A stretch of 64,000 bases of DNA from Microbacterium sp. No. 7 (GCF_001314225.1 NZ_CP012697.1:620001-684000), one strand, 5' to 3'. Numbered from the stretch's first letter, positions 10,449 to 19,179 are shown. The notes: a model not told the origin generated them from the sequence alone. Numbers and translations are program-made.

Positions 10449-10952
10449 TCAGCGGACGAAGCGGACCTCGGTGAGCGACTCGCCGAGGAAGGGCTCGGTG
10501 TGCGAGTGGCCGTCGAGCACGAAACCGTTGCGCACGTAGAAGCGGTGCGCGCGGGGGTTGTCCTCCGCGACCCACAGGTACACGCCCTCGCCGGCGTCGA
10601 TCACGGCGTCGAACAGCTTCTGGCCGATGCCCGTGCCGTGGAACGAGTCGAGCAGGTAGATGAAGTACAGCTCGCGCTCGCTGGGGGCGTCGCTCTCGCG
10701 GGCGGGACCCGAGCCGGCGAAGCCCACGATCTCGCCGTCGACGAGCGCGGCGACCATGCGGTAGTCGTCGCCCTGGTCGGCCCAGTGCGTCCACAGCTCG
10801 GCCAGGCGGCGCGGCGACACCTTCTCGAGGGCGGCGGTGCTGATCAGGTGGTCGTAGGTCTGATGCCAGCACTGTGCGTGCACGCGGCCGAGCGCCTCGG
10901 CATCCACACTCCGCACGGGGCGGACGATCACATCGATGAGCTCGGCTACCAT
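10449..10952 (-). CDS. GNAT family N-acetyltransferase
   Basis: 167 residues. The acetyl-CoA-binding segment is FHGTGIGQKLFD (about 116-127), a variant of the Q/RxxGxG/A motif, and ARAHRFYVRNGF-like C-terminal motif B/D (NPRAHRFYVRNGF) is clear. It transfers an acetyl group from acetyl-CoA to an unidentified amine, protein or drug. TAGAGT on the - strand (10960-10965) lies 7 nt before ATG 10952 with no ribosome site between, so the mRNA is probably leaderless. It is divergent from the thioesterase gene. Confidence 0.85.
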   Translation of the reverse strand: MVAELIDVIVRPVRSVDAEALGRVHAQCWHQTYDHLISTAALEKVSPRRLAELWTHWADQGDDYRMVAALVDGEIVGFAGSGPARESDAPSERELYFIYLLDSFHGTGIGQKLFDAVIDAGEGVYLWVAEDNPRAHRFYVRNGFVLDGHSHTEPFLGESLTEVRFVR

Positions 10953-11027
10953 GGCCGGTACTCTACGTGCGCTCCGAGCAATCGCGAAATCGGCTGTCGG
11001 CAAGGGTGGACGAGTACGATCCTGCGG

Positions 11028-11591
11028 GTGAACGTATGGTGGAGAACGATCCTCACGCTGCTGCGAGCCCGCATGCTGCTGCGTCGCAAGGGGCGCATGC
11101 CGATGACGTCGGTGGGCCGGATCCGGCTGCGCACGCTGCCGACGGACATCGATCTGCTCAGGCATATGAACAACGGGCGCTACGCCTCGCTGTTCGACCT
11201 CGGGCGCTTCGACCTGCTCGTGCGCACGGGCCTGTGGGATGCCATGAACGCGCGCGGCTGGTACGCGGTCGTCGCCGCCGAGACCGTGTCGTTCCGCAAG
11301 TCGCTGGAGCTGTGGCAGCGCTTCACGGTCGAGACGCGGCTGCTCGGGCACGACGACAAGGCCGTCTATCAGGTACACCGCGCCGTGGTCGACGGCGAGG
11401 TGTACGCCGAGATGATCGTGCGAGCGCGGTTCCTGCGCCGCGGGGGCGGCGTGCTCCCGATGCAGGAGCTGTTCGCGGCCGTCGGCCGGCCCGACGACCT
11501 TCCGCCGCTGCCGGCGTGGGTGAGCGCGTGGGCCGAGGGATCCGCGCTGCCCTCCACGAAGGCGCCCGCGCCCAGCGTGTGGACCTGGTAG
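11028..11591 (+). CDS. Acyl-CoA thioesterase-like hotdog protein
   Basis: 187 residues from GTG 11028. The core matches the 4-hydroxybenzoyl-CoA thioesterase/FcbC-YbgC type hotdog family: DIDLLRHMNNGRYASLFDLGR with the conserved D, H and N, and VSFRKSLELWQRFTVET. The first 25 residues are a basic, hydrophobic helix seen in actinobacterial 'thioesterase family' proteins. TACGAT (11015-11020) lies 7 nt before GTG, which supports this start and a leaderless mRNA. Substrate unknown; a housekeeping acyl-CoA hydrolase is the likely role. Confidence 0.8.
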   Translation: MNVWWRTILTLLRARMLLRRKGRMPMTSVGRIRLRTLPTDIDLLRHMNNGRYASLFDLGRFDLLVRTGLWDAMNARGWYAVVAAETVSFRKSLELWQRFTVETRLLGHDDKAVYQVHRAVVDGEVYAEMIVRARFLRRGGGVLPMQELFAAVGRPDDLPPLPAWVSAWAEGSALPSTKAPAPSVWTW

Positions 11592-11668
11592 CGATGCTCC
11601 GGCGCTGACCCCCGCATCGTCCGCGTTGCCGTCCCCGCGAGAGGCCTTGCCGTGCCTTCTTCTTGTAG

Positions 11669-11682
11669 ATTCGATATCGAAT
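11669..11682. promoter_or_regulatory. 14-bp perfect palindrome upstream of SMP-30 gene
   Basis: ATTCGATATCGAAT lies 37 bp before the start codon in an AT-rich promoter region. The position and perfect symmetry suggest a regulator operator controlling the lactonase gene. Confidence 0.5.
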
Positions 11683-11718
11683 ACTTTTTGTGCAAACAGC
11701 GTCGTTCAGGAGGATGAC

Positions 11719-12606
11719 ATGGCTCGCGAGTTCCACAACGTGGTGGAAGGTCAGACGTTCACGGAGGGCGTGCGCTGGCACGACGGCCGTCTGTTCTTCT
11801 CCGACCTCTACACGCACCGGGTGCAGTCGGTGCGCGAGGACGGCACCGACCTGCGCCTCGAGGCGCAGCTGGACGACCAGCCCTCCGGACTCGGCTGGCT
11901 CCCCGACGGGCGGCTCCTGATCAGCAGCATGCTCGAGTACAAGCTGCTGCGCCGCGAGCACGACGGCAGCCTCGTCGTGCACGCCGATCTCGACGGGCGC
12001 ATCGTCGGCTGGATGAACGACCTCGCCGTCGACCGTGCGGGCCACGCCTACGTGGGCCACTTCGGCTTCGACCTGTTCGGAGGCGACGCGGTGCGGTCCA
12101 ACACGCTCCTCCGCGTCGACCCCGACGGCACGGTCGCCGTCGCCGCCGACGACCTGTACTTCCCCAACGGCGGCACCTTCGTGAAGGACGACGTGCTCGT
12201 GATCAGCGAGTCGTACGCGAACCGCCTGACCGCCTTCGACGTGCAGCCCGACGGCACCCTCACGGGCCGTCGCGAATGGGCGCGGTTCGGCGACCCCACC
12301 GACAACACCGACGCGTTCGGCGCGCTCGGCGACCTGGCCGTCGCGCCCGACGGCACCTCGGCTGTCGACGCCGAGGGCGCCGTGTGGGTCGCCGACTTCA
12401 CCCACGGGCGCGTGCTGCGCGTGCACCCGGAGCGCGGCGTCGTCGACGAGATCGCCCCGAACGACGGCGTCTTCGCCGCGGCGCTCGGCGGCGAGGACGG
12501 TCACACGCTGTTCCTCTGCGTCGCGCCCGGCTTCGACCCCGAGGAGCGCAAGAAGACCACGGAGGGCCGCATCATCGCGACCCGCGTGGAGGTCCCCGCC
12601 GCCTGA
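11719..12606 (+). CDS. SMP-30/gluconolactonase/LRE family protein
   Basis: 295 residues forming a six-bladed beta-propeller. AGGAGG lies 5-10 nt before ATG 11719. The metal-binding glutamate sits in FTEGVRWH (E16); GWMNDLAVD and YFPNGG supply the asparagine and central motifs, and GDLAVAPDG the later aspartate. These Ca/Zn-dependent enzymes open sugar or other lactones. The upstream 14-bp palindrome suggests substrate-dependent control. Its partner genes are not adjacent, so the lactone is unknown; a product of the nearby Baeyer-Villiger monooxygenase is possible but speculative. Confidence 0.85.
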   Translation: MAREFHNVVEGQTFTEGVRWHDGRLFFSDLYTHRVQSVREDGTDLRLEAQLDDQPSGLGWLPDGRLLISSMLEYKLLRREHDGSLVVHADLDGRIVGWMNDLAVDRAGHAYVGHFGFDLFGGDAVRSNTLLRVDPDGTVAVAADDLYFPNGGTFVKDDVLVISESYANRLTAFDVQPDGTLTGRREWARFGDPTDNTDAFGALGDLAVAPDGTSAVDAEGAVWVADFTHGRVLRVHPERGVVDEIAPNDGVFAAALGGEDGHTLFLCVAPGFDPEERKKTTEGRIIATRVEVPAA

Positions 12607-12649
12607 CGCGGCGGCCGGCGCCCCGTGCCGGCCGCGCTAGCGTGGTCTC

Positions 12650-13993
12650 ATGGTCCCGATGCTCGCGCGCGCCGGCCGGGTGCTGGCGATGCACTGGCCC
12701 GCCCTCCTGGCGTGGTACCTGGCCGGCCTCCTCGCCAGATACCTCGTCATCGAGCTCGCGGCCTTCGTCGGCGCGTTCACGGCGCTCGGCGGCCTGCTCA
12801 TCCTGCCCCTCGCGGTGCTCGCGCGTCTCGTCTCGTTCGTCGCGATGCTCCTCGTCGTGCGCGACGGGCTCGCGACGCTGAACGCGCTCGCCCCGCGACC
12901 GGCCGCGCCGCGCGACCGGCGACGCGCCTTCGTCGATGCGCTGCTCGGCGGCATCCTCCCGTTCTTCGCGTTCTACGCGGCATGGAAGATGCTCAGCGAC
13001 GATGTCATCGACTACATCGCCCGCGCGCTGCGCGTGCAGAGCGGGCTGCGCATGCAGAGCATCGTCACGGGACAGGAGGTGCTCACCGAGGGGACGATCG
13101 ACGACCTCGGCACGGGGCCGCTCGTGCTCGCCCTCATCGTCGTCGCGTTCGTCGCGCGACTGCTGCTGAAGCGTCATCGCGACCGGCTGCCGCGCGCCGT
13201 CGACATCCTCGCGGTGTACCTCGAGACGGTGTGGGTCTTCTTCTCGGTGCTCGTGCTGTCCGAGCTCATCGGCGGCTTCTCCGGGTGGGTGCAGCAACGG
13301 CAGGGCATGGTGTGGCTCGCCGATGCGCGCGCGTGGCTGGGCGAACGGATCGCGCCGCTCGCGTGGGCCTGGGATGCCGTGCTGTGGCTCGTCGGCCAGG
13401 CGGGCGGCCTCGTGCTGCTGCCGCTCGCGTGGCTCACGATCGCCGGCGTGATCTACGGCCAGGCCGTCGCGGCGCAGGCGCCGCAGCTGTCGGGCCGGCT
13501 CGTGGAGACGGCGCGCGAGCGCTACCGCGTCGCGCCGGGCTGGCTGCGTCGCCGGCTGAACGACGTCGTCGGCGACGTCGTGTCGCGCTTCCGGCCGATC
13601 GGTCGCGCGGTCGTGCTGATGTGGCGCGCGGGGCCGCTGCTCATCTCGTCGTACGTGCTGCTGTTCACGGTGCTGCTGCTCGTGCAGCAGCTCGTGCTGA
13701 TCGGCGTGACGCGCCTGCTCGGACCGCACGACGCCGATGCCTTCTGGGTCGTGCTGTGGCCGGCGCTCACGATGATCCCCCCGCTGCTGATCGAGCCCGT
13801 GCGCATCTCCCTCGTCGCGGCGGCCTACGACGTCACGCTGCGGCGGCTCGCGCCGGCGGAGGCCGCCTCAGCGGTCGAAGGCGAAGCGCAGGAAGGATCC
13901 CTCCTCGGCGACCCTGAGGTCGACGAAGACGGGGCCCGTGCCGGCGGGGACGACGAAGGGCGTCGCGATCGTGTAGGGGGCGTCGACGTCTGA
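12650..13993 (+). CDS. Multi-pass membrane protein of unknown function
   Basis: 447 residues. I do not recognise the family. Hydrophobic helices lie near 18-75, 95-115, 155-175, 195-215, 245-285 and 320-400, with long amphipathic stretches between. TAGCGT (12638-12643) is 6 nt before ATG 12650, so the mRNA is probably leaderless. The last 42 codons (13868-13993), a charged Glu/Asp/Arg tail, are antisense to the 3' end of the exported-protein gene on the other strand; this tail looks like read-through beyond an older stop rather than a conserved domain. The nearby convergent operon also encodes cell-surface proteins. Confidence 0.7.
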   Translation: MVPMLARAGRVLAMHWPALLAWYLAGLLARYLVIELAAFVGAFTALGGLLILPLAVLARLVSFVAMLLVVRDGLATLNALAPRPAAPRDRRRAFVDALLGGILPFFAFYAAWKMLSDDVIDYIARALRVQSGLRMQSIVTGQEVLTEGTIDDLGTGPLVLALIVVAFVARLLLKRHRDRLPRAVDILAVYLETVWVFFSVLVLSELIGGFSGWVQQRQGMVWLADARAWLGERIAPLAWAWDAVLWLVGQAGGLVLLPLAWLTIAGVIYGQAVAAQAPQLSGRLVETARERYRVAPGWLRRRLNDVVGDVVSRFRPIGRAVVLMWRAGPLLISSYVLLFTVLLLVQQLVLIGVTRLLGPHDADAFWVVLWPALTMIPPLLIEPVRISLVAAAYDVTLRRLAPAEAASAVEGEAQEGSLLGDPEVDEDGARAGGDDEGRRDRVGGVDV

Positions 13994-14362
13994 CCGGCAC
14001 CCGGTCGTGCGATCCGGGTCGGACCAGTACGTCGGCCTGACCGACCATTCGCGCCCGGCGCCGGCCTGCTCGCGCAGCAGCGGGGGCAGGCAGAGCGGCG
14101 GCGTGTCGCCCGGATCGACGTCCACGACGAACACGAGCCCCTCGGCGCCCGGCGCGACCTCGACGTCGCTGTCGCCGGGCAGCGGCTCGAGGCGCCCGTC
14201 GGAGAAGGTCGCCCCGGCGAGCGTCGCCGTGCCGTCGACGACGATCGCATCGGATGCCCCGTGGTAGGCGCGCCACGGCACGCCGCCGACGATGGCGGCC
14301 GACGCGCCCAGCAGCACGACGAGCACGCCGAGGGCGAGGGCGTTGCGACGCAGCCAGCTCAC
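13868..14362 (-). CDS. Exported/membrane-anchored protein of unknown function (third of three)
   Basis: 164 residues from GTG 14362. One N-terminal hydrophobic helix (about 8-28) is followed by an extracytoplasmic beta-rich domain containing EGLVFVVDVDPGD. Two cysteines (CLPPLL and TGCRSD) may form a disulfide. The start overlaps the stop of the preceding gene (GTGA), so it is coupled to it. Its end lies antisense to the tail of the membrane protein at 12650-13993. No family was recognised. Confidence 0.7.
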   Translation of the reverse strand: MSWLRRNALALGVLVVLLGASAAIVGGVPWRAYHGASDAIVVDGTATLAGATFSDGRLEPLPGDSDVEVAPGAEGLVFVVDVDPGDTPPLCLPPLLREQAGAGREWSVRPTYWSDPDRTTGCRSDVDAPYTIATPFVVPAGTGPVFVDLRVAEEGSFLRFAFDR

Positions 14363-15072
14363 GATGCGCCCCCGGAGGGCTCGGGAGCGGGGGAGCCGGT
14401 CGTCGACTGCCCGGGGGCCGTCCATTCCGGCACGCGGACCTCGGCATCCGTCACCCGCTCCACGGAGGGCAGGTCGATCGTCAGCTCGATGACGGAGTCG
14501 AGCCGGTCGTCGCGGTCGAGACCCAGCCGCAGCACGGCGGTGTCCGCCGCGGCGGCGCGCGCGGGCAGCTCGAAGGCGATGCCGCCCGCCTGCGGCAGCG
14601 CCGTGCGCAGCTGCAGGCCGCGGGCCGACACCGGCCGGTCGCTCGCGGAGTAGTGCACGCCGTCGACGACGAGCTCCTGCAGCGAGAGCAGGGCGCCGAA
14701 GTCGCTCACGCGGGCCTCGGCGACGAGGTCGGCGACGAGCCACGTGCCCTCCGCCTCCCAGCGCATCCGGCTGTCGGCGGCCGACGTGCCGTGCGCGCCG
14801 TCGCTGAGACGGATGCCGGTGACGGTGACCACCAGATCGCGGCCCACCGCCTGCTCGCCGACCTGCGCCGCGACGACGAACGGGGCCTCGGCCGCGCGGG
14901 AGGGCGGCGTGATCTGCGCCACGCCCCACGTGACCGCGAGCAGCGCGATCGCCGCGGCCCATGTCATCCACGGTCTCGTGCGTCCCCGCACGGTCGTGCC
15001 CGTCTCGGCGGGATCGGCGCCAGCGGTCTGCGGTGCGTCCTCGGTCGGGGTCTCGCCCGCGGTCTCGGTCAT
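14359..15072 (-). CDS. Exported/membrane-anchored protein, DUF4352-like (second of three)
   Basis: 237 residues: an acidic cytoplasmic N-terminus, one transmembrane helix (about 36-55), then a beta-sandwich-like domain with LVVTVTGIRLSDG and GTWLVADLVAEARV, the layout of DUF4352/TRF2-like extracellular immunoglobulin-type domains. A Pro/Ser-rich tail ends it. The ATG overlaps the stop of the upstream gene (ATGA) and its stop overlaps the next start. Likely part of one cell-envelope unit with its neighbours; function unknown. Confidence 0.7.
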   Translation of the reverse strand: MTETAGETPTEDAPQTAGADPAETGTTVRGRTRPWMTWAAAIALLAVTWGVAQITPPSRAAEAPFVVAAQVGEQAVGRDLVVTVTGIRLSDGAHGTSAADSRMRWEAEGTWLVADLVAEARVSDFGALLSLQELVVDGVHYSASDRPVSARGLQLRTALPQAGGIAFELPARAAAADTAVLRLGLDRDDRLDSVIELTIDLPSVERVTDAEVRVPEWTAPGQSTTGSPAPEPSGGAS

Positions 15073-15767
15073 GACGGCGCTCCCGCATCGTCGAGGCGCA
15101 CGGTCACGCGGGCGCGCTCGACGGGATCGCCCCAGCTGCGGCCCTCGACGAAGAGCACGCCCGTGTGCATCGTCTGGTCGTGCAGCACGATCGTGATCTC
15201 GTCGCCCTCGGCGAAGGCGTCGGCATCCACCTGCCAGGCGAACGCGAGCTGCGCGGGAAGGCCCGGCTGCAGCTCGGGGTCGCGCGTCTGGTCGTCCATG
15301 CGCGCCGCGCCGGCCGGCTTCTGGTCGCCGAGCTCGGCGATGCGCAGGGTGTCGGAGAAGCCGCCGAGCACGCCGATCGTGCGCTGCGGCGCGTCCCACA
15401 CGTTCTCGACGTCGACGATGAGCACGAGCGCGCGCTTGCCGTCGTCGGCGAAGACGCCGGCCGGGGAGAGGTGGTCGATGAGCAGGGCGCGCACGACCGT
15501 CGTGGAGAACTGGTCGTTCGCGTGCGTCTCGCCCGCGGACAGCTCGACGACCGGCGTCTCGTCGGCGACCGCCGTGTTCAACCCGCCGAACGCCGCCGTG
15601 GCGGCGAGGAACAGCGCGGTGCCGATCGTCGCGAACCACGCCGTGGGCACCCGGTCGGCGAGCTTGCGCACGCGCGTGCCGTGGCTCTCGCGCACGCGGC
15701 GACGGCGCAGCGGCGCGCCGTCGCCGCCGCTCTCCGTGTCGCTGCGGCGGGGCTCGGACGTGGTCAC
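15069..15767 (-). CDS. Exported/membrane-anchored protein, DUF4352-like (first of three)
   Basis: 232 residues from GTG 15767. A basic cytoplasmic segment precedes one transmembrane helix (about 44-66), then an extracellular domain with FSTTVVRALLIDHL and KRALVLIVDVENVWD, again resembling DUF4352-type beta-sandwiches. TAGGCT on the - strand (15774-15779) is 6 nt from the start, so the operon mRNA is probably leaderless. The three genes share the design of short cytoplasmic tail, single helix and similar outer domain, and overlap by 4 nt each. They may have arisen by duplication and may form a surface complex. Confidence 0.7.
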   Translation of the reverse strand: MTTSEPRRSDTESGGDGAPLRRRRVRESHGTRVRKLADRVPTAWFATIGTALFLAATAAFGGLNTAVADETPVVELSAGETHANDQFSTTVVRALLIDHLSPAGVFADDGKRALVLIVDVENVWDAPQRTIGVLGGFSDTLRIAELGDQKPAGAARMDDQTRDPELQPGLPAQLAFAWQVDADAFAEGDEITIVLHDQTMHTGVLFVEGRSWGDPVERARVTVRLDDAGAPS

Positions 15768-15895
15768 CGATCCAGCCTACGGCGGCACGCCCGTGCGAGA
15801 ATGACAGAGGCGTGCCCGAGACGATGGCTCATGCAGAGCTCCGCCGGGCCCGAGGACAGCGTCCGCCGCCCGCCGATCAGAGATCGAGGAGCGAT

Positions 15896-16873
15896 ATGTC
15901 CGTCGAGCACGCGGCATCCGCGGCATCCGTTCAGCCCGTCGAGGGCACCACCCCGTCAGCCGAGCGCGCGGCGCGGCCCGTCGCACACGCGCAGCCGGCC
16001 ACGCACGCGCAGCCCGTTGGGCGCACGGCGCAGCGGCGCCGCTACCTGATGTGCCGTCCCGAGCACTTCACGGTGAGCTACCGCATCAACCCGTGGATGC
16101 ATCCCGCCACGCCCACCGACACGGCGCGCGCCCTCGCGCAGTGGCAGGCGCTGCACGACGCGTACGTGCGGCTGGGGCATGCGGTCGAGCTCATCGACCC
16201 CGTGCCGGGGCTGCCCGACATGGTCTACACGGCCAACGGCGGCTTCGTGGTCGACGGACGCGCGCTCGGCGTGCGCTTCCGCGTCGACGAGCGCCGCGGC
16301 GAGGAGCGGCCGTTCATGGAGTGGTTCGCCGCGCACGGCTTCGAGGTGATCGAGCCCCGCACGGTGCAGGAGGGCGAGGGCGACTTCCTGCTCGCGGGCG
16401 ACGTGATCCTCGCCGGCACCGGGTTCCGCTCGGCGCCCGACAGCCACCGCGAGGTCGCCGACGTCTTCGGGCGCGAGGTCGTCTCGCTCACCCTCGTCGA
16501 TCCGCGGTTCTACCACCTCGACACGGCCGTCGCGGTGCTCGATCCCGTCCCCGTGCCCGATCCGGCGGCGGGGCCGCACGGCGTCCCGCACGCGAACATC
16601 GCCTACCTGCCGTCGGCGTTCGACGACGCGTCGCAGCGGGTGCTCGCCGAGCGCTATCCCGACGCGATCCGCGTCTCGCCCGCCGACGGCGCCGTCTTCG
16701 GCCTGAACGCGGCGAGCGACGGCGCCCACGTCTTCGTCCCGCCGCGCGCGACGGGCTTCGCGGCCCGGCTGCGCGAGCGCGGCTACACCCCTGTGCCGGT
16801 CGATCTGTCGGAGCTGCTGCGCGGCGGCGGCGGGATCAAGTGCTGCACCCTCGAACTTCGCGAAAGGTCATGA
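15896..16873 (+). CDS. Dimethylarginine dimethylaminohydrolase / amidinotransferase family enzyme
   Basis: 325 residues from ATG 15896, preceded by GAGGAG. An Ala-rich N-terminal leader of about 47 residues precedes the conserved core starting at YLMCRPEHF, so a shorter start is possible but lacks a clear site. Active-site features of the DDAH/arginine deiminase superfamily are present: MVYTANGGFV, GEGDFLLAG, H207 (YHLDTA) and the nucleophile in GGGGIKCCTLEL (C316/C317). The enzyme should hydrolyse a guanidino substrate such as arginine or methylarginine. Its stop overlaps the start of ornithine aminotransferase (ATGA), so the pair probably feeds a guanidino-derived amino acid to glutamate. 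Confidence 0.88.
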   Translation: MSVEHAASAASVQPVEGTTPSAERAARPVAHAQPATHAQPVGRTAQRRRYLMCRPEHFTVSYRINPWMHPATPTDTARALAQWQALHDAYVRLGHAVELIDPVPGLPDMVYTANGGFVVDGRALGVRFRVDERRGEERPFMEWFAAHGFEVIEPRTVQEGEGDFLLAGDVILAGTGFRSAPDSHREVADVFGREVVSLTLVDPRFYHLDTAVAVLDPVPVPDPAAGPHGVPHANIAYLPSAFDDASQRVLAERYPDAIRVSPADGAVFGLNAASDGAHVFVPPRATGFAARLRERGYTPVPVDLSELLRGGGGIKCCTLELRERS

Positions 16874-18090
16874 ACATGCCCACCCTCGACACCGCCAGCG
16901 TGCGCATCATCGCCGCCGAGAAGGACCACCTGGCCCGCAACTACCTGCCGCTGCCCGTCGTCATCGCGAGCGGCGAGGGCGCCTGGGTGACGGATGCCGA
17001 GGGCAAGCGCTACCTCGACCTGCTGTCGGCGTACTCGGCCCTGAACTTCGGACACCGGCATCCGGCCCTCCTCGCCGCCGCGACCGCGCAGCTCGGCCGT
17101 GTCACGCTCACCAGCCGCGCGTTCCACAACGACCGCCTCGGCGCGTTCGCGACGGCGCTCGCCGAGCTGTGCGGCAAGGACCTCGTGCTGCCGATGAACA
17201 CGGGCGCCGAGGCCGTCGAGACGGCGATCAAGGTCGCGCGCGCGTGGGCGTACCGGGTCAAGGGCGTGGCGCAGGATGCCGCGCAGATCGTCGTGGCGCA
17301 CGGCAACTTCCACGGCCGCACGACCACGATCGTCGGGTTCAGCGACGACCCGTCGGCGCGCGACGACTTCGGCCCGTACCCGCCGGGATTCGTCGCCGTG
17401 CCCTACGGCGACGCCGCGGCGCTGGACGCCGCGATCGGTCCCGACACGGCGGCCGTGCTGATCGAGCCGATCCAGGGCGAGGCGGGCGTGATCATCCCGC
17501 CCGACGGCTACCTGCGCGCCGTGCGCGAGAGCTGCGACCGCCACGGCGTGCTGTTCATCGCCGACGAGATCCAGTCGGGGCTCGGCCGCGCCGGGACGAC
17601 GTTCGCGTGCGACCGCGAGGACGTCGTGCCCGATGTGTACGTGCTGGGCAAGGCGCTGGGCGGCGGCATCGTGCCGCTGTCGGCCGTCGTCGCCGACGAG
17701 GCCGTGCTCGGCGTCATCCGCCCCGGCGAGCACGGGTCGACGTTCGGCGGCAACCCGCTCGCGTGCGCCGTGGGGCTGCAGGTCGTCGAGATGCTCGCGT
17801 CGGGGGAGTTCCAGCAGCGCGCGGCGCTGCTGGGCGAGCACCTCGCCGGGCGGCTGGACGGGCTCGTCGGCCACGGCGTCACCGCGGTGCGCGTCGCGGG
17901 CCTGTGGGCCGGCGTCGACATCGACCCGGCGCGCGGCACCGCCCGCGAGGTCGCGGAGCGCCTCGCCGAGCGCGGCGTGCTCGCGAAGGACACGCACGGC
18001 CAGACCCTGCGCATCGCCCCGCCGCTCGTCGTCCGCGCGACCGAGCTCGACTGGGCCGTCGAGCAACTCCGCGTGGCGCTCGACGCCTGA
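16870..18090 (+). CDS. rocD: Ornithine--oxo-acid transaminase
   Basis: 406 residues, class III PLP aminotransferase. The pyridoxal lysine is K261 (VLGKALGGG); NTGAEAVETAIK binds the cofactor phosphate, and the aspartate of FIADEIQSGLGR holds the pyridine ring. TSRAFHND and HGNFHGRT are typical of RocD rather than other class III enzymes. It moves the delta-amino group of ornithine to 2-oxoglutarate, giving glutamate semialdehyde. The start ATG 16870 overlaps the amidinohydrolase stop, tying both steps together in arginine or methylarginine breakdown. Confidence 0.92.
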   Translation: MNMPTLDTASVRIIAAEKDHLARNYLPLPVVIASGEGAWVTDAEGKRYLDLLSAYSALNFGHRHPALLAAATAQLGRVTLTSRAFHNDRLGAFATALAELCGKDLVLPMNTGAEAVETAIKVARAWAYRVKGVAQDAAQIVVAHGNFHGRTTTIVGFSDDPSARDDFGPYPPGFVAVPYGDAAALDAAIGPDTAAVLIEPIQGEAGVIIPPDGYLRAVRESCDRHGVLFIADEIQSGLGRAGTTFACDREDVVPDVYVLGKALGGGIVPLSAVVADEAVLGVIRPGEHGSTFGGNPLACAVGLQVVEMLASGEFQQRAALLGEHLAGRLDGLVGHGVTAVRVAGLWAGVDIDPARGTAREVAERLAERGVLAKDTHGQTLRIAPPLVVRATELDWAVEQLRVALDA

Positions 18091-18132
18091 CCCCGGCTGC
18101 GCCTCGCTCGTCGCCTGAGCCCGCCTCGCGCG

Positions 18133-18265
18133 TTCAACCGCGGCAAAGTGCGGGTCGCCCGGGCCCGCACCCGCGTTTTGCCGCGGTTGAAGTGGTAGCC
18201 TTCCCGCCCAACCGCGGGGAAGTGCAGGTCGCGGGCTGGGGTACCCGCACTTTGCCGCGGTTGAA
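18133..18265. repeat. Two 58-bp hairpin repeats (class F)
   Basis: Copy 1 at 18133-18191 and copy 2 at 18209-18265. Each begins (TT)CAACCGCGG-C/G-AAGTGC and ends with TTTGCCGCGGTTGAA, so arms of 15-20 bp pair around a variable centre. They fill most of the gap between rocD and the convergent LLM oxidoreductase, where they may terminate both transcripts. Three more copies lie at 37.8-39.3 kb. The rest of the 249-bp gap is G-rich without clear signals. Confidence 0.85.
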
Positions 18266-18339
18266 GTTCTTGAGGGGATGTCCCCAGGGGGCTCCAGGGG
18301 AGGGTAGGGGATGCCCCAGGGGGAGGGGAGACCAGGCGG

Positions 18340-19179
18340 TCAGAGGTCGAGCGCGGTCGCGAGGGCGGCGAGGGCGGGGCGGATGTCGGCGGATGCCGGC
18401 AGCACTTGGACGCACACGTGGTCGGCGCCCTGGGCGAGGTGCTGTCGCACGCGGGACGCGACGGCCGCGGGGTCGCCGTGTGCGACGATCTCGTCGACGA
18501 GGCGGTCGCTGCCGCCGTCGGCGATGTCCTCGTCGGTGAGGCCGCCGCTGCGCATCGTGTTCGCGTAGTTCGAGAGGCGCAGATACCGGCCGAGGAAGGC
18601 GCGCGCGTGCTGCCGCGCGACCGCGGCATCCGCCTCGAGCACGACCGTCTGCTCGGGTGCGACGAGCGCGGCGGGGCCGAGGGCGGCGCGGGCCTGCGCG
18701 GTCTGCGCCGGAACCGTGAGATAGGGGTGCGTCCCCGCGCTCCGGGCGCCCGCGAGCTCCAGCATCCGCGGCCCCAGCGCCGAGACGAGGCGCCGCTCGA
18801 CGGGCACGCCGCCGGCGTCGAGCGCGTCGAGGTACTGAGCCATCGCCTGCAGCGGCCGCGCGCGCTGCGCGGTCATCTCGCGGTGGCCCGATCCGATGCC
18901 CACGAACAGCCGGCCAGGATGCCGCTGCTCGATGCGGTGGTACGACGCGGCGAGCTCGCCGGGATCCGACATCCAGATGTTGACGATGCCGGTCGCGACG
19001 CGCAGACGCTCCGTGCCGTCGAGCAGGCGCTCCGCCGCGACGAGATCGGCCCGCGGCGAGCCGCCGAGCCAGAGCGTGCCGTAGCCGAGCCGTTCGATCT
19101 CTGCGGCGAGCGGCGCGTCGGTCTCGGTGACCCCTCGCCACACGCCGACGGCTCCGAGGGTGTCGGTCCATGCGCTCAT
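18340..19179 (-). CDS. LLM-class F420-dependent oxidoreductase
   Basis: 279 residues. The start MSAWTDTLGAVGVW and the segments LGYGTLWLGGSP, VATGIVNIW and GRLFVGIGSGHRE match the luciferase-like TIM-barrel group that uses coenzyme F420 (TIGR03620-like). The C-terminal GADHVCVQVLP is also typical. ATG 19179 is preceded by GAGAGGAAC 6-14 nt away, a usable ribosome site. Substrate unknown. It converges on rocD across the class F hairpins. Confidence 0.85.
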   Translation of the reverse strand: MSAWTDTLGAVGVWRGVTETDAPLAAEIERLGYGTLWLGGSPRADLVAAERLLDGTERLRVATGIVNIWMSDPGELAASYHRIEQRHPGRLFVGIGSGHREMTAQRARPLQAMAQYLDALDAGGVPVERRLVSALGPRMLELAGARSAGTHPYLTVPAQTAQARAALGPAALVAPEQTVVLEADAAVARQHARAFLGRYLRLSNYANTMRSGGLTDEDIADGGSDRLVDEIVAHGDPAAVASRVRQHLAQGADHVCVQVLPASADIRPALAALATALDL

